From Saprospirales bacterium (lineage in GTDB: Bacteria; Bacteroidota; Bacteroidia; Chitinophagales; Saprospiraceae), in contig PWJP01000118.1 of NCBI GenBank assembly GCA_003559985.1, positions 1 to 7,817 of the forward strand: a stretch of DNA of 7,817 nucleotides, given 5' to 3'. Positions 1-7,300 of the stretch are shown here, piece after piece. The position numbers and the translations under genes were made by a program. A model generated the notes under the pieces. That model made no database searches. It was not told the DNA's origin and was given only the letters and a program-made list of their open reading frames with translations. Position 1 is the first letter of the stretch. Each line of letters starts with the position of its first letter.

Positions 1-1251
1 TATGTGACCATCTTTTGCTCAGATTCAACCTACCAAATTTCCGGGACGGTTCAGTTTGAAAATGGGGACCCCATTGAAAATACGGGAATTCAAGTTACTG
101 AGCACATGGACACCACAGTGTACTCAGATGCCGACGGTGCATACGAGGTGGCCTTGATTGAAGGTGGGGACTACAGTGTTTCTCCTTTTTTGAATGATGC
201 ATCAACAGCCGGATTGACGACTTTGAATTTAATTTTAATTCAGCGACATATCCTGAATATTGAATTGCTCAACAGCCCGTACAAAATAATTGCTGCGGAT
301 GTGAATAAGGACGATCAGGTGAGTACCTTAGACCTTGTTTTCCTTCAGTCATTTATTATTGGTCAAATACAGGAACTTCCTCATGGAGTTCACTGGCGAT
401 TTATACCATCGGATTTTAATTTTTCTGACCCAGAGGATCCCCTTGCCGACAACTTTCCTGAAACAGCGGAATACACCTCTCTTAATCAAGACTTCAGTAG
501 CGAAGACTGGACGGGAATTAAACTCGGTTTGGTTACCGGAGACTACAGCAATCTCCCCTCCAGACTATATTCCCCAAAATTGCATTTAGACGTATATGCC
601 TATGAATCCGTGAATTCTGACAAAACAGAATTCCATTTTCTACCCTCCGCTTCCATGGAGTTGTACGGATTTCAGCTTGAAATGGATTGGTCTGAAGATT
701 GGGTCGATGCAGAGGTGAATATAGACCACAGTCAGTTACCCGGATTCAGGGATGAGATGGTTTTTATCGATCGTGAAAAAAGGGTGATTAGAATAAATTG
801 GTGGGATCACAATGCACAGGTGGCAGATCCCGACCGGGAATTTTTTACAATTACTGTAAAAAGTGATCTTGAATATCCCGGTCACCCATCAATTCCTTCT
901 TCTCAGGATGCATTTTTACGAGCTGAATATTACGACTCCAATCTCCAGCCCGGTCCCCTGGCACTTTCTGTGAAAGCTGAAGACGTGTCCGGTCAATTTC
1001 GACTTTTGCCCAATGCACCCAATCCTTTCAGCGGATTGACTAATCTTAGATTTCAACTGCCAAAAGACCTCCGGTATGAGATAGAGGTGTTCAGTACGGG
1101 AGGAAAGCAAATAATGACACACAGTGGTGAGGGTTCCCAAGGGTTCAATCACCTGGAATTAGACCTTTCTAATTACCCTGCGGGAACTTATCACGTCCGT
1201 TTGATTACTGAAATCGGAGAGGATGTGAGGAATATTATTTTGGCGAATTGA
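1..1251 (+). CDS. Secreted dockerin/cohesin-like protein with T9SS sorting domain, 5'-truncated
   Basis: The frame is open from the first base of the window and ends at TGA 1249-1251. The GTG at position 4 is probably an internal valine, because no signal peptide follows and the first residues already run into a folded domain, so the true start lies to the left. Counting from the GTG codon, residues 11-60 (ISGTV...DADGAYEV) resemble a carboxypeptidase-regulatory-like beta sandwich. Residues 62-183 resemble the dockerin-like module of Saprospiraceae, with a Ca-binding loop D99-x-N101-x-D103-x-Q105...D110 followed by LVFLQ, and a more degenerate first half (STAGLTTLNLILIQRHIL). Residues 192-322 look cohesin-like (GFQLEMDW, then INWWDHN and FFTITVKS). 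Residues 332-415 form the T9SS type A sorting domain, with NAPNPF at 337-342 and the closing pattern YPAGTYHVRL. The protein is probably exported across both membranes and anchored or released. Ligand and function are unknown. Confidence 0.88.
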   Translation, partial: YVTIFCSDSTYQISGTVQFENGDPIENTGIQVTEHMDTTVYSDADGAYEVALIEGGDYSVSPFLNDASTAGLTTLNLILIQRHILNIELLNSPYKIIAADVNKDDQVSTLDLVFLQSFIIGQIQELPHGVHWRFIPSDFNFSDPEDPLADNFPETAEYTSLNQDFSSEDWTGIKLGLVTGDYSNLPSRLYSPKLHLDVYAYESVNSDKTEFHFLPSASMELYGFQLEMDWSEDWVDAEVNIDHSQLPGFRDEMVFIDREKRVIRINWWDHNAQVADPDREFFTITVKSDLEYPGHPSIPSSQDAFLRAEYYDSNLQPGPLALSVKAEDVSGQFRLLPNAPNPFSGLTNLRFQLPKDLRYEIEVFSTGGKQIMTHSGEGSQGFNHLELDLSNYPAGTYHVRLITEIGEDVRNIILAN

Positions 1252-1480
1252 TAGGATTCATTAGGTAAAAATGAATTATTAAGCTTACTGTAGAGCTTTC
1301 TATATGGATGCAACACAGAGATGTCCGGGACTCAACAAGATGGATAACCAGCGAGGTGTTTAGCCCGTCAATTCTTAAAAAAATCTTATAGTTTTTCGAA
1401 AAAATACAGAATAACCAGGGATCGCATGCAGCGTTTTCAATGGATCGGATGTCTAATAATTGTGCTTTATTGCATCAAGT

Positions 1481-1488
1481 TACTTTTT
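1481..1488 (+). promoter_or_regulatory. Candidate Bacteroidota -7 element for the split gene
   Basis: TACTTTTT matches the Bacteroidota -7 consensus TAnnTTTG at all but the last base. A TTG at 1460-1462 sits 18 bases upstream, within the usual spacing for the -33 element. The box ends 24 bases before the ATG at 1513, almost the same distance as the candidate box of the paralogous gene (23 bases). Both are followed by TTTAAA. The match is short and lies in A/T-rich DNA. It would fall inside the coding sequence if translation began at 1426. Confidence 0.35.
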
Positions 1489-1512
1489 TTAAACCAATTC
1501 AACCGCTCCATC

Positions 1513-2937
1513 ATGAAGCAAGCGCTATCTTTACCTTCCTTAATTGCTGTATTGACCCCTTTTATTTTGTTCTTTTTATTATCACCGCAATTGATGGCTG
1601 ATGACAATTTTTCTTCCCAGCCCCCGGCCAATGACAACTGCGAAGATGCAGATCCCATCCAAAATTCAAGCTCTTCTGAAGACATCTGGTGTGGAGAGGG
1701 GACTTTGGTAGGTGCCGGCACAGCAGATATTGATGCTGGTAATATATTGACCCCGAATGAAAACATGGAATCCCACCTTATCAATGCATTAGATTCATCC
1801 AATTCCGTAGTATGGTATGAATTCGCTACGGATTCCACGACAGACTGGGTACATATTGAAGTCGATTTTGATGTTCAATCATTCACGGAGTCTGGCACGG
1901 TATTATTCAGATCAATTGACGGCTGCGATTCCCTGGAAATGCTCGCCTTTTCACAAGTAAATGTGACGGGGAATGGCTTTATTAATTCTGGTGAGGTAAT
2001 GCCCAATGAGCAATACAAGTTAATGATCTTTGGGCCAATGGAAGACTCACTTGATTTTGACCTCTGCCTCAATTTAAGTACTTCGGTCTTGTGTGAGACC
2101 GATGCCCACTACTACTACAATCATGCAGAAATATTTTGTGGCCTTCATTTGTTGGATGGTTATTGTCTGCAAATGGGTTCTCCAATCATGGATGAGTACT
2201 GGCCGGCTTGTGATTCTTGTTGTACAATGCAAAATCCACAATGGATTGTTTTTTCAACAGGATACCTGGAAGGTGAGGAACTGTCCATTTGGCTGGAGGT
2301 TTATGAATGCATGATTAACCGTGGCGTTCAAATTGCGATATATGACCTTGGCTGTGAGACAGAGTTCAACCAGGATACAACTGCAGCCGGCTTAATTCCC
2401 GAAGAAGAAATGTTGGTGACCGACTGTGCTCTGATGGTGACTCCACAAGCTGGAGTGTTGGAAGTCACCATTGACTCTTTCCACCCGGGAAAGGTCTATG
2501 GCCTGGTAATCGATGGTTGGTCTGCTGATCAATGCAAGGTTGATATCCTGGAAATTCTAATCGATGGTGAATCCCCGGAGGTGGAGGGGGATTTAAGTGA
2601 AGGAATCGATTGGTGTTTTGAATACACCTATGGGTTTGAGCTAATCGACACTGTTTGCGTAGGTGCGTTGAATGTTCATATCTGTTTAGAGGGAACCGGG
2701 TTGCCGGGAATTTGTACATACACCTGGACAGTTGATGGAGAAGTGATTGAGGGAACCGAAAACCAATCCGAGATTTACCTGGATTTTCCCGAGTCGGGGG
2801 ACTATGAAATCTGTGTGGTGGCCAAAAGTTCATGTGGCAGTTCAATTCCACTCTGTAGAGATATAGTAGCATATCCCAAAAACCCGAAAGTCACCCGGGA
2901 TACCATTTGCATGAGAGAAGAGTACGTATGGGAATGA
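1513..2937 (+). CDS. N-terminal half of split T9SS-type secreted protein (signal peptide, Cys-rich unit, PKD-like)
   Basis: This 474-codon fragment ends at TGA 2935-2937. I chose the ATG at 1513 because it opens a normal signal peptide (MKQALSL, then a hydrophobic stretch to about residue 27, with a possible cut after LMA at 29). It also matches the start of the downstream paralogue (MKKN...). An in-frame ATG at 1426 would add 29 residues with a second hydrophobic segment. Residues 40-190 begin NDNCEDADPI and contain VVWYEF, like the PPC-like beta-sandwich domains of Saprospiraceae surface proteins. Residues 194-355 are a cysteine-rich unit (YYNH, ACDSCC, GVQIAIYDL, GLVIDGW) shared with the paralogue. 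Residues 365-455 look like a PKD/Ig-type domain (YTWTVDGE, YLDFPESG, YEICVV). Residues 461-474 start the next domain, which is cut off. Without the C-terminal sorting domain, this fragment would stop in the periplasm. Confidence 0.75.
   Translation: MKQALSLPSLIAVLTPFILFFLLSPQLMADDNFSSQPPANDNCEDADPIQNSSSSEDIWCGEGTLVGAGTADIDAGNILTPNENMESHLINALDSSNSVVWYEFATDSTTDWVHIEVDFDVQSFTESGTVLFRSIDGCDSLEMLAFSQVNVTGNGFINSGEVMPNEQYKLMIFGPMEDSLDFDLCLNLSTSVLCETDAHYYYNHAEIFCGLHLLDGYCLQMGSPIMDEYWPACDSCCTMQNPQWIVFSTGYLEGEELSIWLEVYECMINRGVQIAIYDLGCETEFNQDTTAAGLIPEEEMLVTDCALMVTPQAGVLEVTIDSFHPGKVYGLVIDGWSADQCKVDILEILIDGESPEVEGDLSEGIDWCFEYTYGFELIDTVCVGALNVHICLEGTGLPGICTYTWTVDGEVIEGTENQSEIYLDFPESGDYEICVVAKSSCGSSIPLCRDIVAYPKNPKVTRDTICMREEYVWE
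2092..2892 (+). repeat. Single copy of the Cys-rich + PKD-like unit (diverged)
   Basis: This stretch of the split gene encodes the counterpart of the two tandem units in the neighbouring gene. It starts at the cysteine before ETDAHYYYNH and ends just before the shared TRDTICM motif. It is 801 bases long against 816 in each tandem unit and is clearly more divergent in sequence. Conserved landmarks are YYNH, a C-x-x-C-C cluster (C-x-C-C in the others), GVQIA-Y-L, the pattern G-x-[LV]-Y-G-x-[LV]-[IV]-D-G-W, and YTW-x-[VLI]-D-G-E. It retains both of the cysteines that the tandem copies have each lost one of. Confidence 0.75.
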
Positions 2938-4146
2938 CCGGAAGGATCAGTGGGTGATGGTGTTTATGGTCCTTACAATGAAGACGTCTCCCATTTGGAT
3001 TTTTCATTTGAGGGTTTAAGTGTGAACAGCGTGGGGTGTCAAATTGATGCCTTTCTGGAATTACATGTCATAGGAGACAACTATTTCAATCCCACGGAAT
3101 TGGAGGCCGTAATTTGCCGTGGTGATACCTATTACTTTCCCGAACAGGGACATCCCGAGACTCTGGTGTTTGATGCCACAGGAGTTTACGGATTAGATGG
3201 AGATGTATTTATAGCCCAGGAAGGGGAACCCGGTAGTTTGTACCAGTGCGACAGTTTCTTTGTTCTCGATCTTGCTGTAATAGCAGTAGATGTGTTGGAT
3301 TTTGTACAAACTTGCGAGGACTCAATATTCAGGATTTGTACTGCGTCTCCCGGATTAATATTTCCCGACATGGGTATCCATGCTGTGGATGTTGAAATAA
3401 CATGGGAATGGGTGAGACTTAGCGATGGAGCAGTGCTTGATTCAGGTGACAATTCCATGGAGAATTTCATTTGTGCTGAATTTCCTGTGTCTAAATTTCT
3501 CAATTCTGAAGAGGAAAACCTGGAATTCAGAATGAAAGCCCATATTGATGGAGAACCCGGGTCCGATGGTTGTGATTTCGAAGTTCCCTGGACTGTATTC
3601 CTCGTCCTCTATCTCCCACTAACTCCGGAAGTCGAAAGTGATGATGTTTTCTTAATTGGTGACGTAATACCCGTAGAAATTACCAATGTCCCGTTTATTG
3701 ATATTGATTATCACTGGTCGTTTAGTCAGGAGCCCGATACCATTATCGGTGACCCTAATGGAACTTCACTTGAATTGGTATTCTCTGATCCGGGAACCGT
3801 TGAAATCTGTGTCTATGGACAAAATGACTGTGCTTCCAGTGAAACACATTGCTTTGAGATTGAAATAGAAACGGATGTCAGTGTGCCTCCGGTAGCTACC
3901 CAAAAACAGGAACTGGAATGGTTCCCCAATCCGGTAACCGATGCACTGCATATGCGATCCGATACACCACTTGGCGAAACTGAGATACAGGTATTCGATA
4001 CGCGAGGAGTGCTGGTCTATCAGGGTACTGAAGACATAGGTGAGGAGTATCGGTTCAGTACGGCCGACCTTCCATCCGGGGTCTATGTGCTCAGGCTTGT
4101 ATTCGAAGACGGTATTGGCTTCCACAAAATGGTGGTTCAGAAATGA
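2893..4146 (+). repeat. Paralogous 3' block, copy A (split gene)
   Basis: From TRDTICM to the stop codon, this block matches 6254-7501 in order and domain content, differing in length by only 6 bases. Exact shared runs include 42 bases at 3241-3282 (with 6599-6640), 31 bases at 3506-3536 (with 6864-6894) and 56 bases at 3829-3884 (with 7184-7239). The last 318 bases align without gaps at about 90% identity by hand count. Confidence 0.88.
2950..4146 (+). CDS. C-terminal half of split secreted protein, with T9SS sorting domain
   Basis: This frame is open from just after the TGA at 2935-2937 to TGA 4144-4146 and lies in the same phase as the fragment upstream. The GTG at 2950 is only the first permitted start codon. 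There is no signal peptide or convincing start signal, so independent translation is doubtful and any product would stay in the cytoplasm. The content matches residues 641-1036 of the paralogue at 4391-7501. It begins with a gliding-protein-type repeat region (ICRGDTYYFP, FDATGVYGL, YQCDSFFVLDLAV), continues through an Ig-like region (ITWEWVRLSDG, EFRMKAHIDGEPG) and a PKD-like domain (YHWSFSQEPD, VEICVYGQNDC), and ends in a 78-residue T9SS type A sorting domain at 3910-4143 (WFPNP, VQVFDTRG-type core IQVFDTRGVLVYQG, LPSGVYVLRL). The absence of further stops across 398 codons suggests the interruption is recent, an artefact, or read through. Confidence 0.7.
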   Translation: MGDGVYGPYNEDVSHLDFSFEGLSVNSVGCQIDAFLELHVIGDNYFNPTELEAVICRGDTYYFPEQGHPETLVFDATGVYGLDGDVFIAQEGEPGSLYQCDSFFVLDLAVIAVDVLDFVQTCEDSIFRICTASPGLIFPDMGIHAVDVEITWEWVRLSDGAVLDSGDNSMENFICAEFPVSKFLNSEEENLEFRMKAHIDGEPGSDGCDFEVPWTVFLVLYLPLTPEVESDDVFLIGDVIPVEITNVPFIDIDYHWSFSQEPDTIIGDPNGTSLELVFSDPGTVEICVYGQNDCASSETHCFEIEIETDVSVPPVATQKQELEWFPNPVTDALHMRSDTPLGETEIQVFDTRGVLVYQGTEDIGEEYRFSTADLPSGVYVLRLVFEDGIGFHKMVVQK

Positions 4147-4359
4147 TGGGCGATTATGAATTAACCAATGCCAAAACAAGTAAAATCATGGACGCTGATT
4201 TCAAGCTGTTTCATTAAATCTGATAACCCGGTTAGGTCAAAGTTCATTGTTTTAACAAATTCCAACCTTTGGCCTTCGAAACACAGCTGGATATAAAGTG
4301 GACATTGTTCATAAAGGAATTTAGCCACTGGAGTAGTCGTTTGACAAAAACTCCCGGGA

Positions 4360-4367
4360 TAATTATG
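4360..4367 (+). promoter_or_regulatory. Candidate Bacteroidota promoter of the 1036-residue gene
   Basis: TAATTATG fits the Bacteroidota -7 consensus TAnnTTTG with one mismatch. A TTTG at 4340-4343, within TTTGACA, lies 16 bases upstream as a possible -33 element. The box ends 23 bases before the ATG at 4391, giving a short A-rich leader (TTTAAAAAAAATAACAA) without a Shine-Dalgarno sequence, which is normal in this phylum. This implies that the gene can be transcribed independently of the broken gene upstream. It is a sequence match only. Confidence 0.42.
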
Positions 4368-4390
4368 TTTAAAAAAAATAACAAATCATC

Positions 4391-7300
4391 ATGAAAAAAA
4401 ATTTACCAATTCGACCCTTTAAGGTATTTCTGCTACTGTTTGCTTTCGCTTATTTATCCATCCCTCATTCTTCGCTTCATTCTGCGAGTGACAATGCTGA
4501 AACTCTCCAAAAGGGTGTTGAAGTCATTGGAAGTGTGGATGCCAATTTAGAGCAAATGCCCGCCATTTTGCAGGCAGAGACAAATAATAATAGCGACAAT
4601 CAGCTAAATACCAGACAGGACTGCGATGATGAACCACCACTATACTATAATCACACCGAGGTGGTTTGTGATTTGAATGACCTGGTGGGCAAGTGTCTCA
4701 CTTTACAGGAACAGAATGCTTTCCTTCCAAATCAGCCCTGGTCGCCCTATACACGCTGTGGATGCTGTGTCCTTAACAATCCCGCCTGGATGACTTTCGC
4801 GGTTCCGGATTCAGGTGATTTGCATATAGCAGTAGAGATATCCAATTGCATCAGTGGTGCCGGTTCCGAGGGTGTTCAAATTGCCCTTTACGAACTGGAT
4901 GGCGGGGTAGGTTTTGACACTACAGGCCAGAGTACAGGTCTGTGGCCGGCTGGACCGGATTCGCACATATCCCCATGTCCGTATATTCAAATACCACAAT
5001 TGGGTGTTGTGACCTTCGAGGCTAAAGTCGCAGCAGGACAGCTTTACGGTATCCTGGTCGATGGATGGAATGGTTGGAACTGCAATGTCGAAGTCATTGA
5101 GGTGCTAATGGATGGGGAGGCACCTGCTCACGGAATTGAGTTTGTAGGAATGCCCGAATGGGATACTTCCAGCAACTTTTTTCAAGCCGGAGATACTGTA
5201 AGCACTGGTTCACAGCAGGTGCCATTCTCCATTGGTGAAGGAGTCCATGGCGCCTCTTACTACACATGGATACTGGACGGGGAAATAATCGAGGATTTTA
5301 ATTCGACAGAAGCTTTTTTGGATTTTCCTCAAGAAGGTGTATTTGAGCTTTGCGTTTTCGGATTCAATCCCTGTGATAGTGGTGATACACTTTGTGTAGA
5401 GGTGGTTGTTGCCGATATCACAGATGTTCCGCAAGAATGCGACGACGAACCTCCCTTTTATTACAACCACACTGAGGTGGTTTGTGATTTGAATGACCTT
5501 GTCGGCAGGTTTCTGACTCTACAAGATCTGGATGCTTTCCATCCTAATGAGCACTGGGTACCCTATACACACTGTGAATGCTGCGTATTTCACAATCCCG
5601 CCTGGATGAGTCTCGTGGTTCCCGATTCCGGGGAGTTGTACATAGATGTCGAGATATCCAATTGCATCAGTGGTTCCGCTGCTCAGGGTGTTCAAATTGC
5701 CCTTTACGAACTGGATGCCGGAGTGGATTTCGATACCACAGGCCAAAGTACCGGTCTGTGGCCGGACGGACCGGATTCGCACATATCCCCTTGTCAGTAT
5801 ATTCAAATACCACAATTTGGTGTTGTGACCTTCGAGGCTGAAGTCGCAGCAGGACAGCTTTACGGTATCGTTGTGGATGGATGGAATGGTTGGAATTGCA
5901 AGGTCGAAGTTCTTGAGGTGTTATTGAATGGTGAACCCCCTGAACCCGAAATCGATTTATTGGGAAAGCCGGAGGGGGATACCGCCAGCGATGTTTTTCA
6001 ATCGGGGGATACTGTTTGCACAGGTGTGGAGCAGATACCGTTCTCTATTGGTGAAGGAATTCCAGATGCAACTTTTTATACATGGACCCTTGACGGGGAA
6101 ATCCTCGAGGATTTTGATTCTACGGTAGCTTTTCTGGATTTTCCTCAGGAGGGTTTGTATGAGGTTTGCGTATTCGCATCCAGTTTATGTGAAAGTGGTG
6201 ATACCCTGTGTGCAGAAGTAGTTGTAAACGACACCATCATCGATTCCCTATTCACCCGGGATACCATTTGTATGAGTGAAGAGTACGTATGGGCAAGTCC
6301 ATATGGCCTGGTGGGAGAGAGAATCTATGGACCTTTTAATCTGGAAACGGAACACCTGGACACCACATTTCATGCAGAAAACACAACCTTTGGTTGTGAA
6401 TTGGATGCCATTCTGGAGCTTTTTATTATAGGAGATAATTACTTTAATCCCACCGAACTGGAAGCCGTAATTTGTCACGGTGACACCTTTTACATTCCCG
6501 GGCAAGGACACCCAGAGGCCATGGCGTTTGATGCCACAGGAGTTTACGGATTAGATAGAGATGTGTTTTTAACCCAGGCAGGGGAACCGGGCAGTATGTA
6601 CCAGTGCGACAGTTTCTTTGTTCTCGATCTTGCTGTAATATCACTGGATGTACTCGGATTCTTTGAAGGTTGTGTTGATTCTGTTTTTACAATCTGCACG
6701 CAGTTTCCCGGAGTGATATTCCCCGATATGGGATTGCATGATCTGGACACTGAATTTACCTGGGAATGGGTGAGAATGAGTGATGGAGAAGTACTGGCAA
6801 CCGGAGACAATTCTATGGGCAATATCATTTGTGTTGACCTTCCTGAATCAGTATTCCTCAATCCTGAAGAGGAAAACCTGGAATTCAGAATGAATGCCCA
6901 TATCGATGGAGAACCCGGACCGGATGGTTGTGATTTTTCAGTGCCCTTTACTGTCCCTCTGGTAAATTACCTCCCCTTTACTCCTGTGGTTGATGTTGAG
7001 GGAGAATTCCTTCAGGGAGACTTGATTCCCATAGAAATAACGAACCCACAAGCAACTGTGGATTATGAATGGTCATTCAGCCAGCAACCGGATATTTTTC
7101 ACTGGGCTCCCAACCATCACACTCTTCAAGTATCGTTTGCCGAGGCGGGGATAATCGAAGCCTGCGTGACGGCCGTAACCCATTGTGCTTCCAGTGAAAC
7201 ACATTGCTTTGAGATTGAAATAGAAACGGATGTCAGTGTACCTCCGGCAGCTACCCAAAAACACGAACTGGAATGGTTCCCCAATCCGGTAACCGATATG

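Larger units (their letters stand above)
1513..4146 (+). pseudogene. Whole ancestral gene interrupted by one in-frame TGA
   Basis: Taken together, the two fragments form one reading frame of 877 codons in the same phase, broken only at codon 475. At the break the sequence reads EEYVWE-stop-PEGSVGDGVYGP. The paralogue reads EEYVWASPYGLVGERIYGP, with equal length and no insertion or deletion, so the TGA aligns with the serine codon AGT at 6296-6298. A single C-to-G change in a TCA serine codon would give this TGA. The joined product would run signal peptide, NDNC-type domain, Cys-rich unit, PKD-like domain, repeat region, Ig-like and PKD-like domains, T9SS sorting domain: a complete secreted protein. 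Other genes in the window terminate at TGA (1249-1251), so TGA is not reassigned. A sequencing error is possible. Confidence 0.72.

Noticed and set aside
1281..1298. Small inverted repeat AAGCT...AGCTT downstream of the first gene, considered as a terminator
   Set aside because: The stem is only 5 bp and A/T-rich, with no proper T-run after it.
1426..1512. In-frame N-terminal extension of the split gene from ATG 1426 (29 residues with a hydrophobic stretch)
   Set aside because: It would place one hydrophobic segment in front of a complete signal peptide, has no counterpart in the paralogue, and overlaps the candidate promoter. Kept only as an alternative start.
2465..2872. Minus-strand open frame of 135 codons inside the split gene
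   Set aside because: It is the antisense shadow of a well-supported coding region, with no recognisable domain and a low-complexity, Pro/His/Arg-rich composition.
2935..2940. Selenocysteine or reassigned TGA at the split
   Set aside because: The paralogue has serine rather than cysteine at this position, I see no clear SECIS-like hairpin directly downstream, and TGA is used as a normal stop at 1249-1251.
4147..4390. Possible small gene or RNA in the gap between the two paralogues
   Set aside because: No open frame with coding character, no tRNA-like fold and no convincing hairpin; only the candidate promoter near its right end is supported.
5519..5815. Minus-strand open frame of 98 codons, with a similar one at 4811-4999
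   Set aside because: The two resemble each other only because they lie antisense to the two tandem repeat units.
4622..6253. Tandem repeats considered as a CRISPR array or mobile element
   Set aside because: The repeats are 816 bases long, coding and in frame, with no spacers, terminal inverted repeats or transposase.
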